Assembly (NCBI RefSeq): GCF_001553265.1 | Contig: NZ_KQ960601.1 | Location: 1 to 64,000 of the forward strand | From: Prevotella sp. DNF00663 | GTDB taxonomy: Bacteria > Bacteroidota > Bacteroidia > Bacteroidales > Bacteroidaceae | Direction: 5' to 3' | DNA length: 64,000 nt | Shown: positions 1 through 9,245 of the stretch, one piece after another | Numbering within the stretch: position 1 is the first letter of the stretch | Layout: every line of letters begins with the position of its first letter | Notes under the pieces: generated by a model | The model's input: only the letters and a program-made list of their open reading frames with translations | Databases searched by the model: none | What the model was told of the DNA's origin: nothing | Translations under genes and position numbers: made by a program

Positions 1-364
1 GCTTGTCATGCCCTATCGCTGAATAGTTACCTGCTACAAGAAATGTGTTAACATAGGTTAAACATTTCATTTTCAGTAATAACAAAGTTATAGTATAATT
101 CCCCTAAAAAGAGTATACTTTCTACAAAAACACGAAAAGACATAAAAAATTTGATTATCCCATTCGAATATAAAAAATTAGTAAAAGGCATTTCCAATGA
201 GATTATCGTTTTAAAAACGAATAGGGAGGGAGCTTTTTGCATATAGCAAGGTACTCATCAACTTATCTATTCCCGATCTGCAAGGTTGAGACAACATTGC
301 TGTATCAACTGTTCAGTAATGCTGTTTGGGCGTTTCAGAATTACTGCAAAGCCACTGCAGTCAA
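1..364. other. AT-rich flank without a convincing gene
   Basis: This stretch lies downstream of the cation efflux gene, whose stop is at 365 on the minus strand. It is AT-rich up to about 240. Short open frames are present, but none has a recognisable family signature, signal peptide or promoter. The last 75 bases hold a partial copy of the hairpin-rich repeat described separately. Confidence 0.6.
290..362. repeat. Partial copy of the ~86-bp hairpin-rich repeat
   Basis: It contains CAGTAATGCTG, CAGAATTACTG and GCAAAGCCACTGCAG, matching the pattern of small CAGC-N-ATGCTG palindromes joined by AAAGCC that is seen in four full copies elsewhere in the window (11507, 17536, 48427, 54019). The left part is degraded. 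It sits just after the 3' end of the cation efflux gene. Confidence 0.5.
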
Positions 365-1303
365 CTACTCCGACTTTACTTGATAATCAGATTGATATAC
401 ATCAGTCTCTATATAGATGTATATCTTATAATGTGAGAAGCTCTTTCTTATCTCTTCCTCTATTCTATTAATGACACCGGCCGACTCTGCCCGATATGCA
501 TCTTGCATCTCTACTTTCGCCGCCACCAGTATATTTGTCGAACTTAAATGGATGGTTTTAAGACTGATGAGGTGTTTTATCTCTTCACGTTCAAAAGCTC
601 TGTTCATCAACCGACGGTCATTAGAGGTCATAGACTCTCCAATGATGAGACCGTAAAATTCGCGGGCGAGGAACAAAGCAGCCAAACAAAGCATGAGTCC
701 AATCAGTAATCCAGACAAAGCATCGAAGAATGCTAGACCGGTAACAGCCACCAATATCGTACCAAGCATGGCCAAGAGTAATCCCACAACAGCACATGCG
801 TCTTCAGCAAAGATAATAAGGACCTCGCTATGTCGGCTCTCACGTAGAAAGCGGAATAGCGGTAAGTTCTCCGTGTTCAACTCGGCTATCTCTTTCAAAG
901 CAACCCGTAAGCTAAAACATTCCACTATCAAACCAAATACCAAGATGCCCATTACCAACCAAGTATTTTCAACCGAATGTTCAGGATGGAATAGTTTCTC
1001 AGAGGCTTCCATGATACCTAAAGCACCACCGGCAAAGAATAACATCATGACTACCACTATACTAAAGAAATATTTGGCACGCGATTCACCAAAAGGATGA
1101 TTCTCGCTGACCATTCCCTTGGCACGCTTGTCGCCTACCAGCAAAAGGATTTCATTGCCACAATCTACCACACTGTGGATAGACTCGTTCAACATGGCAG
1201 TAGAACCGGATAAAGCAAAACCTACAAACTTGGATATTGCAACAAGTATATTCGCAGCAAGGGCAGCCAACACACTTGCCATTCCATGAGATTTCTCTTT
1301 CAT
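365..1303 (-). CDS. Cation diffusion facilitator (CDF) family efflux transporter
   Basis: The 312-residue inner-membrane protein has the CDF layout: about six hydrophobic segments in the first 210 residues and a soluble C-terminal domain. Near residue 40 the segment NESIHSVVDCGNE carries the family's helix-2 His/Asp metal site. It is followed near residue 69 by HPFGESRAKYFFS, the signature of the subgroup that includes ZnT9-like and bacterial CDF proteins. The family exports Zn2+, Fe2+ or Mn2+ by proton antiport; the metal here cannot be read from sequence. The gene lies 38 bp downstream of the efflux operon on the same strand and may be its last member. Confidence 0.88.
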   Translation of the reverse strand: MKEKSHGMASVLAALAANILVAISKFVGFALSGSTAMLNESIHSVVDCGNEILLLVGDKRAKGMVSENHPFGESRAKYFFSIVVVMMLFFAGGALGIMEASEKLFHPEHSVENTWLVMGILVFGLIVECFSLRVALKEIAELNTENLPLFRFLRESRHSEVLIIFAEDACAVVGLLLAMLGTILVAVTGLAFFDALSGLLIGLMLCLAALFLAREFYGLIIGESMTSNDRRLMNRAFEREEIKHLISLKTIHLSSTNILVAAKVEMQDAYRAESAGVINRIEEEIRKSFSHYKIYIYIETDVYQSDYQVKSE

Positions 1304-1341
1304 GAGATATGAATTTACAATTGAAAAAACAAAAAAGTAGC

Positions 1342-2595
1342 CTAATCCGCCACTTCAGAAGAATTGGATGAATCGACCATCATGGGCGACTCTGACGAGC
1401 TAGCTCGTGCCCTACGCATCTGATTGCGATAGACTATGCAAGTCAAAAAGAAATATACAAGCGTTTGAATCCATAGAGCGATGTACTCCGGATGAATATC
1501 AGAGAGACGCGCACCCATGCTACCCATACGTACAAATCCACGAATACCGAATGTCGAGGGGAACAACCAAGCTATGCCTTGCCATACTCCAGGTATGTCG
1601 TTTTGCGGCCATGAGACACCGGACATAAAGAGGAATGGTACCGATGTGAACACTACCAACAGCATAACATTCTCACGAAGGCGAACCAAACACGACATAG
1701 TCATGCCGAAGAAAATACACGATAACAGATAAGGTAGCATGAACATGGTGAGATCGTAGGCATATACTAACGAGATGAAGCCAAACAATCGTGGCACAAT
1801 CAATGTGAGATAAGCTGCCAAGACCATATAAATCATAAAATAGCACATGAACTTACCCAACACAATACGGAATATTCCGGCATGATAACGGCTGATGGGG
1901 ACTAATTCATGATTGCGATTTGTCTCACGCGCAGTACCGGCCGATAATCCTATTCCCAGCAAAAGCGTCTGCTGAATAATTAACATAAGGACACCCGGAA
2001 TAATGAAATTACCATATCCACCGGTAGTATTGAAAATGGGAACTTCATCGAAATCAAGCGGTTTACTGCTCACCTCTTCGTCGCGCGAAGTAAAATTCTT
2101 GGATAGAGACAATTGTATCTTCGTATTCATTTGCGAAGCTACAGCCTGTGCCGACTGGTAGATGGCTTTATAAGTAAGCATCAGGCTCATGTCGCAATAT
2201 ACTCCGACATGCGTTTGTTCTTGTCGATAAAGTTTGTTCTGAAATTGCTTTGGAAAATAAATCACGCCATTTACTACTTGCTTACCCACCAAGTCTTTGG
2301 CCTCATCCAAGCTGTTACAATGATAAGCAACCTTGGTATCGGGCGTACCATCAAGCAAGCGAGTAAACTCACGACTAGCATGACTGTGCGAGAAGTCGAC
2401 CACTGCTACCGGCACTTCGCGCACGACCTCGTTGTTATAAATCCAAGAATAGGCCAGCGGATAGAGCAAAGGCACGAGGATAAAGAAGATAAGTACTCCC
2501 TCATCGGTGACCGTCTGACGCAACTCACGCATGCAGATATAGCACATATCGCGTAATCCATGGCTTATTTTATATATCAAACTATCTTTTTCCAT
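1342..2595 (-). CDS. ABC-2 type export permease (second of pair)
   Basis: The 417-residue membrane protein has the ABC-2 permease layout: one N-terminal membrane segment (around 36-52), a large periplasmic domain of about 170 residues, then five hydrophobic segments from about 200 to 390. It begins 5 bp after the stop of a paralogous permease, so the two are probably co-translated and form a heterodimer. They follow HlyD and TolC genes, as in YbhG/YbhSR-type tripartite drug exporters. A polar Ser/Glu-rich tail ends the protein. No ATPase gene is present in the operon. Substrate unknown. Confidence 0.85.
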   Translation of the reverse strand: MEKDSLIYKISHGLRDMCYICMRELRQTVTDEGVLIFFILVPLLYPLAYSWIYNNEVVREVPVAVVDFSHSHASREFTRLLDGTPDTKVAYHCNSLDEAKDLVGKQVVNGVIYFPKQFQNKLYRQEQTHVGVYCDMSLMLTYKAIYQSAQAVASQMNTKIQLSLSKNFTSRDEEVSSKPLDFDEVPIFNTTGGYGNFIIPGVLMLIIQQTLLLGIGLSAGTARETNRNHELVPISRYHAGIFRIVLGKFMCYFMIYMVLAAYLTLIVPRLFGFISLVYAYDLTMFMLPYLLSCIFFGMTMSCLVRLRENVMLLVVFTSVPFLFMSGVSWPQNDIPGVWQGIAWLFPSTFGIRGFVRMGSMGARLSDIHPEYIALWIQTLVYFFLTCIVYRNQMRRARASSSESPMMVDSSNSSEVAD

Positions 2596-2600
2596 ACTCT

Positions 2601-3770
2601 CTATGATACATAATCATAAGTCAACAGAACGATGTAGAGTCGACGAATTATAAATAAAGGCAGCCCAATGAATACCATCAAAGCCAATATATAAGGCCAT
2701 GCTTCAAGCAACGGATAACCGTTGAAAATGCATAACTGATAAATAATATAATAATGTCGTAAAGGGAAAAGGTTTGCCAACATCTCCAAAGCCGGTGACA
2801 TGGCAAAGGCTGGATAAGCTGCTCCAACCATGGAGAAACTCAATACAGCCCACAACGAACACACACTCATCGACATACGCATGGAGGGTATGAGGCCGAA
2901 AATAAAGATACCAAAACATTGGGAAGCCAAAACCATGAGCAGTCCTAGCAACAACATGGGGACAATACCACCGGGGTGTGGGAATCCATAGACACCGTAG
3001 ACATAGCCCATATAGCCATATACGATGCCAAGAAAGATGAGTGTTTGGGGTAAGAACTTACCGCAAACAACAAGGAAAATGTTGTTATCGCCCATCTGCA
3101 TAAGTTCTTTGGAACGATTAAACTTCAATTCCGTACCCAAAGAATAAGCCGTAATCAGGAAAATAAACACCATCAAGCAACCGGGAATGAGCATGTTACT
3201 CAGATAAACATTGTAACTTACCCATGGATTATTAATAGTATGGAGATCGACAGCGATGGGCTGGAGATAGGTACGAATCTCATTTCCGGTCTTACCGATG
3301 GCAGACAACTTTTTCATACCAACCGAGGCCGAACCTAATGTGGATATGGTCTTGAGGTCGCGAAACAACAATGCGCCTGCCGTCAACGACGTATTGCTAT
3401 AATAAAAAGAAATTTTGGGTTGGCTACCTGTCATCAAACCATCGGTAGTACCATGTGGGATATACAGAAATGCGTATATCTGATTGCGCTGAATGGCCGT
3501 GCGTGCTTCGTTCACGTTTTCATAATGAGCCACCACCTGCGTACTCTGGAATGCATCCAACTTACGAACAAGTTGCCGAGTAGTCGATGTGCGGTCTAAA
3601 TCAACTACACCTACAGGCATGTCTGTGGGTTGACCGGCACTCATCAACGACGTAAAAAAGACTACGACAATAATAGGGAACACCACCATACAAAACAGAT
3701 AAATAGGGTTGTGAGACAAGATGCCACACTCGCGAAGGGCAATATGATATATCTGTTTAATGGTGTGCAT
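2601..3770 (-). CDS. ABC-2 type export permease (first of pair)
   Basis: The 389-residue permease has the same design as its downstream neighbour: N-terminal membrane anchor (about 23-43), periplasmic domain to about residue 200, then a C-terminal bundle of five membrane segments. The DMPVGVVDLDRT segment near residue 50 is typical of the YhhJ/YbhR-like ABC-2 family, where it opens the periplasmic domain. It lies 40 bp after the HlyD-type adaptor gene. It probably exports a small amphiphilic compound through HlyD and TolC. The energy-supplying ATPase must be encoded elsewhere or be absent. Confidence 0.85.
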   Translation of the reverse strand: MHTIKQIYHIALRECGILSHNPIYLFCMVVFPIIVVVFFTSLMSAGQPTDMPVGVVDLDRTSTTRQLVRKLDAFQSTQVVAHYENVNEARTAIQRNQIYAFLYIPHGTTDGLMTGSQPKISFYYSNTSLTAGALLFRDLKTISTLGSASVGMKKLSAIGKTGNEIRTYLQPIAVDLHTINNPWVSYNVYLSNMLIPGCLMVFIFLITAYSLGTELKFNRSKELMQMGDNNIFLVVCGKFLPQTLIFLGIVYGYMGYVYGVYGFPHPGGIVPMLLLGLLMVLASQCFGIFIFGLIPSMRMSMSVCSLWAVLSFSMVGAAYPAFAMSPALEMLANLFPLRHYYIIYQLCIFNGYPLLEAWPYILALMVFIGLPLFIIRRLYIVLLTYDYVS

Positions 3771-3810
3771 TCTAAGAATGACTAGTTTTTACGATAACCG
3801 AATAGATAAA

Positions 3811-4797
3811 TTATTTCTTAACAATCAATGACATGCCGGGACGAAGCCCCTCAAAAGGCTTAATAGGACGCGCTTTGACTTCAAATGTCTTCATATCGTA
3901 CTGTCCGTTCGACTTGGTTGCTTTCCAAACAGCATACGAACCTTCGTCTTTGATGTAGTAGACTTTCATCTTGAGGTCTCTATTGAATGCTGGAGAATAG
4001 GCTGTAATGATATCACCAACCTTCATTCCATTCAACTGATCTTCACGTATATTGAATGTTCCCCACATGTCTTTCATCACCGAGATGCTCATAATGGGCG
4101 AACCAATTCCTACAAGTTCTCCCACTTTAGGATATACATCGCTCACCTCACCCTCTACTTGGGCAATCTGAACAGTCTCTTTTAACAGAGCCTTTACTAC
4201 ATTCACAGCTCCTTTAGCAGCCTGAACCTGCTTAGTAGCTGCTTGCTTTTCTTCGGCACGAGCTCCATTCTTAGCCATCTCATATTGGCTCTCAGCAGCC
4301 TTCACCTGCGCTTGTGCAGCCTTATAAGCGGCGAAAGCTTCGTCTCGTTTCTGTCCACTCAATACTCCTTCATCATATAAACGCTGTACACGAGTGTAGG
4401 ATTTCTGAGCTATATCACTCGCTGCAAGAGCCTGTTGCCACAACTGATAAGCTCCTTGTATCTGTTCCTTGCGTGCCCCATTGTCCGCCATATCGCGCAT
4501 GGCAGCCGCCGCTCCCTGTGTAGCCTCAGCTACTTGCTTCTGTGCATCGACTTCCGGAACCTCCAATAGTGCCAACGTGTCACCCACATGTACGTAGTCT
4601 CCCTCTTTTACACAGAGTTCTACCACTCGCCCGGGTAGCTTGCAGGATACTCGATATTCCGATACATCTACCTCACCTTGAATGATTTCTTCGGTTTTTC
4701 CTAACGTAAAGAAACCTATAAGAGCCACTATGATGACGGCAGCCGCAAATCCTATGACGGCTAACAGAATGTTATTATGTTGAGATTTTACTGACAT
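3811..4797 (-). CDS. HlyD/EmrA-type periplasmic adaptor (membrane fusion protein)
   Basis: The 328-residue protein has an N-terminal membrane anchor (about 10-31), a biotinyl-lipoyl-like half motif (SCKLPGRVVELCVKEGDYVHVGDTLALLEVPE, about 50-80 in sequence), an Ala/Gln-rich alpha-helical hairpin (about 85-210), then the second lipoyl half and a beta-barrel domain. This is the adaptor that bridges an inner-membrane pump to TolC. It lies 14 bp after the tolC-like gene and precedes both ABC-2 permeases, which fixes its partner complex. Confidence 0.9.
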   Translation of the reverse strand: MSVKSQHNNILLAVIGFAAAVIIVALIGFFTLGKTEEIIQGEVDVSEYRVSCKLPGRVVELCVKEGDYVHVGDTLALLEVPEVDAQKQVAEATQGAAAAMRDMADNGARKEQIQGAYQLWQQALAASDIAQKSYTRVQRLYDEGVLSGQKRDEAFAAYKAAQAQVKAAESQYEMAKNGARAEEKQAATKQVQAAKGAVNVVKALLKETVQIAQVEGEVSDVYPKVGELVGIGSPIMSISVMKDMWGTFNIREDQLNGMKVGDIITAYSPAFNRDLKMKVYYIKDEGSYAVWKATKSNGQYDMKTFEVKARPIKPFEGLRPGMSLIVKK

Positions 4798-4811
4798 GAT
4801 ATTCTATTCGA

Positions 4812-6299
4812 TTATTGTAATATACCAAGAGCTTTCTTTAGATTAACGAGTGTAAGCTTGACATCGACCTCCGCATCAATCTTTTGACTCTGCGCTTGTT
4901 GCCATGCTGTCTGAGCAGCCATGACATCCGTCGACTCCATTACCCCTTCCTTGAATCCCAAATTGGCACAACGTAGATTTTCTTCTGCACTCTTTATATT
5001 CTTTCTAGCCATGTTTAGCTTCTTCTGTGCTTCCTTTACGCGGAATTGACTCTGTGCAACTTGCAATCCAATCTTATCGCGGGCATCACTTAATTCCAGT
5101 GTAGCCATATCGGTAGCTATACGCGATGCTCGCACTTTATAGCTGCCTTCAAACCAGTTCCAAACCGGTACTCGCACCATGACTCCCAACGTCCACATGC
5201 CTGAGAATTTATTTTCAAAGCCATTGAAGACATTTGGATTAGATATGAGATAACCACCGGTCAAGAGAACCTGCGGCAAATAAGCGGCACGAATCACCTT
5301 CGTAGCTTCCTTACTCAAATCTATTGAATTCTGAAGCATGCGTAATTCTGGACGAGATTGGTCGAGTTGTTCCTTCTCCATTGTCGGCGCAAACTCGTCA
5401 ACACTCAAGCTTTCCTTGCCTTCATCGGCCAAAACGATTTCCTCATCCAATGGAATACCACAGAGTTGGCATAGCAACATCTTAGCCAAAGACAGCCCGT
5501 CTTCTACCTGCATCACCTGCATATCGGCTTCATTCTCACGAACATCGACCTTCAATCCATCAGCCTTGGTTGCTACCCCTGCCTTGATCATCTTGTGGAC
5601 ATCGGAATCAAGCTTTGAAACAAGCTCATGATAGCTCTTCGCCAATTTGTGCTTTTGACGGAGAGACACCACTGTCCAATAAGCCTGATCTATATTATAT
5701 AAGGTAGATTGGGTGACAACATCAGTATTATTGAGTGCCAATTGCTCACTAATACGAGCCATATTGTTAGCCGCAACGATAGCTCCACCCATATAAAGAG
5801 GTTGACGAACCATCACCGCACCGGCAAAAATATTGTGCGTATTAGTTTCAAAAGCATCTCGAATACTGCTTCCCAACTGGTTTCCCATTTGCGCTAAAGC
5901 AGGCGACAGTTGCCCCAAGACACCAGAGAGCTGTTGAGCTACGGCCGGTGAAATAACACCTTGCTGCACCAATGTCGTTGCTAAGTTTGTGAGATTACCT
6001 CCTACCCCCGCAGTTACAGTAGTTCCTAAATTGCCCAAGGCAGACTTCTGGTCTTTATTCAATAGAGACACTTCGCGACTGGTATACTCATAACCACCTA
6101 GCGCATCCACCTTCGGTAGATACTTAGTACGCGCTGCTTTCTTGATATTCGCGGCCACCTGTTGCTTCAACTTCGAGACATTAAGCTGCTTATTGTTGCG
6201 CAATGCCAGGGCACGACAACTATCCAAGCTCAATATTCTCTGCGCTTCGGCCGGCGCAAGAATACCAACCCATAAAAATAAAGTTAGTAACTTCTTCAT
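4812..6299 (-). CDS. TolC family outer-membrane efflux protein
   Basis: The 495-residue protein starts with a signal peptide (MKKLLTLFLWVGILAPAEAQ) and has the two repeated helical-hairpin blocks of the outer membrane efflux protein family, with SLDSCRALALRNN near residue 24 as the usual opening. A Gly/Leu/Gln-rich insertion at about 90-155 is longer than in enterobacterial TolC. Its start codon overlaps the stop codon of the upstream coiled-coil gene by one base, indicating translational coupling. It forms the outer-membrane duct for the HlyD/ABC-2 exporter encoded next. Confidence 0.92.
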   Translation of the reverse strand: MKKLLTLFLWVGILAPAEAQRILSLDSCRALALRNNKQLNVSKLKQQVAANIKKAARTKYLPKVDALGGYEYTSREVSLLNKDQKSALGNLGTTVTAGVGGNLTNLATTLVQQGVISPAVAQQLSGVLGQLSPALAQMGNQLGSSIRDAFETNTHNIFAGAVMVRQPLYMGGAIVAANNMARISEQLALNNTDVVTQSTLYNIDQAYWTVVSLRQKHKLAKSYHELVSKLDSDVHKMIKAGVATKADGLKVDVRENEADMQVMQVEDGLSLAKMLLCQLCGIPLDEEIVLADEGKESLSVDEFAPTMEKEQLDQSRPELRMLQNSIDLSKEATKVIRAAYLPQVLLTGGYLISNPNVFNGFENKFSGMWTLGVMVRVPVWNWFEGSYKVRASRIATDMATLELSDARDKIGLQVAQSQFRVKEAQKKLNMARKNIKSAEENLRCANLGFKEGVMESTDVMAAQTAWQQAQSQKIDAEVDVKLTLVNLKKALGILQ

Positions 6300-7168
6300 T
6301 ATTTAAATGTAAAGTTCCTCGATCCTATCATATTTCCATCGGCAAAGATACTTACTGCATAAGTTCCACCTTCGAGTGCTTGAGACACATTCCAATAAAG
6401 AGTAATCGGCGTTTCCTGCCCACCATACTCTATAGTTTTTCTCATCGTACTCGTCAATGTCCGATTCTCATAGTTGAAGTTTCCACCTTCTCCAAGTGTA
6501 GAACCTGTTGGTGAGACGATTTTCACATAAACAGTCTTCGTCCCACTAGCCGCAGTCACATTCTTGGCCAAGCTGAAATTCACCTGAACAACGGTACATT
6601 TGCTCACCTTATCAGTAGTCTTTCCACGACGGTTTTTCAATATCATGTTAATTCCTGTAGCATCCAGCTGTGCAGCAATAGCGACTTTCTCCGACAGCGA
6701 AGCCTTCTCGGTACTCAGTCCTTCTATCTGTCGTGTCGCTTCTTCGTACTGTCCTCTGATATGAGTGTTCTCTGCTGTAAGGTTTTGATTCAGTCTATTC
6801 AGTGAATCTATCTCCATTACATAGCTCCGCAACACCTGTCTTACTGTGGCTAATTCGCGTTTCAAACGAGCAATCTCACGAGCATCAGAGCTCTTCACAC
6901 TCTTCAACTCATCTAATAAGCGTTGGGTTTTCTCTTGCTCGGCGGTCAGTTGAGCCACAATAGAATCATTGGAAATCTGTGATTTCATCTCACTATACTG
7001 GTTGGCAAACTGTTGGTATTCGTTTTCCATTTCCTGTTTATCCAACTCAGCCAGCTCCTGCATCTCCTTATTTTGCTGTTGTTGGTTGTGCAAATTAATA
7101 CCCAAATACACGATACCTGCCACAAGCAACAAAGCTATAATAATCAAAGGATAGAATATCTTTTTCAT
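6299..7168 (-). CDS. Membrane-anchored coiled-coil protein, first gene of efflux operon
   Basis: I do not recognise a named family. The protein has one N-terminal membrane segment (about 4-25), a long charged coiled coil (about 28-170), and a C-terminal beta-rich, Ig-like region (about 180-289). The ATG at 7168 (289 residues) is preferred over one 18 bp upstream, because the promoter -7 element at 7200-7207 leaves almost no leader for the upstream start and because the signal/anchor begins at MKKIFYPL. It shares a base with the tolC start, so a role in assembling or anchoring the efflux complex is plausible but unproven. Confidence 0.75.
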   Translation of the reverse strand: MKKIFYPLIIIALLLVAGIVYLGINLHNQQQQNKEMQELAELDKQEMENEYQQFANQYSEMKSQISNDSIVAQLTAEQEKTQRLLDELKSVKSSDAREIARLKRELATVRQVLRSYVMEIDSLNRLNQNLTAENTHIRGQYEEATRQIEGLSTEKASLSEKVAIAAQLDATGINMILKNRRGKTTDKVSKCTVVQVNFSLAKNVTAASGTKTVYVKIVSPTGSTLGEGGNFNYENRTLTSTMRKTIEYGGQETPITLYWNVSQALEGGTYAVSIFADGNMIGSRNFTFK

Positions 7169-7199
7169 TTTGAAATTCGATTTCAATTCAACAGTTATG

Positions 7200-7230
7200 C
7201 AAATTTAGAGTTTTTATCTTAACTTTCCAA
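7200..7230 (-). promoter_or_regulatory. Promoter of the efflux operon
   Basis: Reading the minus strand, TAAATTTG (7207-7200) matches the Bacteroidota -7 consensus TAnnTTTG, and TTGG (7230-7227) stands 19 nt upstream in the -33 position. It lies about 30 bp ahead of the chosen start at 7168. Confidence 0.6.
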
Positions 7231-7406
7231 GGATTCTAGCTATTCAATCCCATAATATATTAAAAATTAGCATTTTTATGGAAAAAAGACAACTACATTA
7301 AATTTTATTTTGTACTTTTACCGGCGAAAATTGTAATCATTACTATTTTACACATTCAAATGAGTCTGACAAGGCATTGTCTAACTATATTTTATACAAA
7401 AATATC

Positions 7407-7628
7407 ATGAAAAGAGATAGTTTCTTATATAGAGTTTACGACCTATACTACGACGGTTTTCGCCACATGACGTTGGGGAAAACACTTTGGGCTGTCATCC
7501 TCATCAAACTATTTATCATGTTTGCCATTCTCAAGGTATTTTTCTTTCCCAACTTCCTAGGCAAGAAAGCACCCAAAGGTCAAAAGAGTCAATTCGTCTC
7601 TGAACAATTAATCAATAGAGCCAAATAG
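7407..7628 (+). CDS. DUF4492 small membrane protein of the cytochrome bd operon
   Basis: The 73-residue protein has one hydrophobic helix (about 26-44) between an N-terminal aromatic segment (YRVYDLYYDGFRHMTLGKT) and a basic C-terminal tail. This matches the DUF4492 family, which in Bacteroidota is usually found directly ahead of cydA. The ATG at 7407 is chosen because family members begin near MKRDSFLYRVY; an upstream in-frame ATG adds ten unconserved residues. The gene ends 28 bp before cydA. A role as an accessory subunit of the bd oxidase, like CydX, is inferred from context and topology. Confidence 0.75.
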   Translation: MKRDSFLYRVYDLYYDGFRHMTLGKTLWAVILIKLFIMFAILKVFFFPNFLGKKAPKGQKSQFVSEQLINRAK

Positions 7629-7656
7629 TTAATAACACAATATTTATATACAAAGT

Positions 7657-9234
7657 ATGGTAAATCAACTTTTAGACATCTCTGCCGCAACCATCGATTG
7701 GTCACGAGCACAATTTGCCTTGACGGCAATTTATCACTGGTTATTTGTTCCATTAACATTGGGCTTGGCTGTCATCATGGGCATTGTCGAGACCTGTTAT
7801 TATCGAACCAGAAAGCGTTTTTGGCGCGATGCGGCTCGCTTTTGGCAGAAGTTATTCGGTATCAACTTTGCCATGGGTGTTGCCACCGGTATCATTCTTG
7901 AGTTCGAATTCGGTACCAACTGGAGTAACTACTCTTGGTTCGTAGGCGACATCTTCGGCGCACCATTGGCCATCGAAGGTATCATCGCCTTCTTCATGGA
8001 ATCGACTTTCGTTGCTGTGATGTTCTTCGGATGGAAGAAAGTGTCACCGGGATTCCATCTCGCATCGACATGGCTTACCGGTCTTGGAGCCACTATCTCC
8101 GCATGGTGGATACTGGTTGCCAACGCTTGGATGCAATATCCCATCGGACAAACTTTCAATCCCGACACCATGCGCTTCGAGATGAACTCGTTCATCGACG
8201 TAGCCTTGTCTCCATTTGCAGTCGATAAGTTTTGCCATACCGTCACTTCGTCATGGATTATCGGTGCAGCTTTCACCGTCGCAGTGAGTGCTTGGTACCT
8301 CTTAAAAAAACGTGAACAGAAGTTAGCCATCGAAAGTATCAAGATAGGTGCTTGTGTTGGACTCATAGCTTCGCTACTCGCTGCACTTACCGGAGATAGC
8401 AGTGCTTACCAAATCAGTAAGGTTCAACCCATGAAACTGGCTGCAATGGAAGCATTATATAATGGTGGAAACGACCAAAGTCTGACCGTAGCTGCATGGG
8501 TAAATCCATTCCAACAGCCCGATTACACGACTCTACAAGAACCGCCTCTCCGTATTGCCGTACCAAATGCTCTGTCTTTCATGGCTACACGCGACTTCCA
8601 CGGCTTTGTTCCCGGTGTTAACGAGCTCATCAACGGCTATACGAAACCCGACGGAACACGCGAACCGTCTGTCAAAGAGAAAATTGCCAGAGGCAAAATG
8701 GCTATTGCAGCTTTACAACAATATCGTGCCGGCAAGAAAGACGAGGGTACTAAAAAACTTCTAGCCGACAACATGCGCTACTTCGGATATGGCTATGTGA
8801 AGTCAGCCGACCAAGTAGTACCATTCATTCCTATCAATTTCTGGGCATTCCGCATTATGGTTGGTTTGGGTAGTTTGTTCATCCTACTCTTCGCCGTAAC
8901 CCTGTTCTTTGTCTATCGCAAGGACATCAGCAAAGCCAAATGGTTGCTATGGGCTACCGTCGCAACTCTCCCACTCGCTTACATTGCCAGCGAATCGGGA
9001 TGGATTGTTGCCGAGATGGGACGCCAACCTTGGACTATTCAAGACATGCTTCCTACATGGGCCGCAGTCAGCGACATCAATTCGGGTAGCATAGCCCTCA
9101 CTTTCTTCATCTTCCTTGGTCTCTTCACCACTATGTTGGCAGTAGAAATCAGCATTCTCATCAAAGAGATTAAGAAAGGACCTGAGCATAGTATCACTGC
9201 TACAGAAGAATCTGCAACATCAACAACTATCTAA
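7657..9234 (+). CDS. cydA: Cytochrome bd ubiquinol/menaquinol oxidase subunit I
   Basis: The 525-residue polytopic inner-membrane subunit carries the quinol site and all three hemes. The heme ligands are all present: His27, His194 and Met401 match E. coli His19, His186 and Met393 at a constant offset of eight residues. GRQPWTIQDMLPT near 456 is the conserved quinol-side motif. The hydrophilic region at about 250-385 is as long as in E. coli, placing it in the long Q-loop class. It oxidises menaquinol and reduces O2 at low tension, giving respiration or oxygen protection in a mostly anaerobic organism. It is followed 11 bp later by cydB. Confidence 0.97.
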   Translation: MVNQLLDISAATIDWSRAQFALTAIYHWLFVPLTLGLAVIMGIVETCYYRTRKRFWRDAARFWQKLFGINFAMGVATGIILEFEFGTNWSNYSWFVGDIFGAPLAIEGIIAFFMESTFVAVMFFGWKKVSPGFHLASTWLTGLGATISAWWILVANAWMQYPIGQTFNPDTMRFEMNSFIDVALSPFAVDKFCHTVTSSWIIGAAFTVAVSAWYLLKKREQKLAIESIKIGACVGLIASLLAALTGDSSAYQISKVQPMKLAAMEALYNGGNDQSLTVAAWVNPFQQPDYTTLQEPPLRIAVPNALSFMATRDFHGFVPGVNELINGYTKPDGTREPSVKEKIARGKMAIAALQQYRAGKKDEGTKKLLADNMRYFGYGYVKSADQVVPFIPINFWAFRIMVGLGSLFILLFAVTLFFVYRKDISKAKWLLWATVATLPLAYIASESGWIVAEMGRQPWTIQDMLPTWAAVSDINSGSIALTFFIFLGLFTTMLAVEISILIKEIKKGPEHSITATEESATSTTI

Positions 9235-9245
9235 ACTGAACAATT

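Noticed and set aside
48..242. 64-residue minus-strand open frame near the left end
   Set aside because: The composition is biased by AT-rich DNA, with no promoter, family signature or plausible neighbours.
2113..2556. 147-codon plus-strand open frame
   Set aside because: It is antisense to an ABC-2 permease with clear membrane topology and has no family features.
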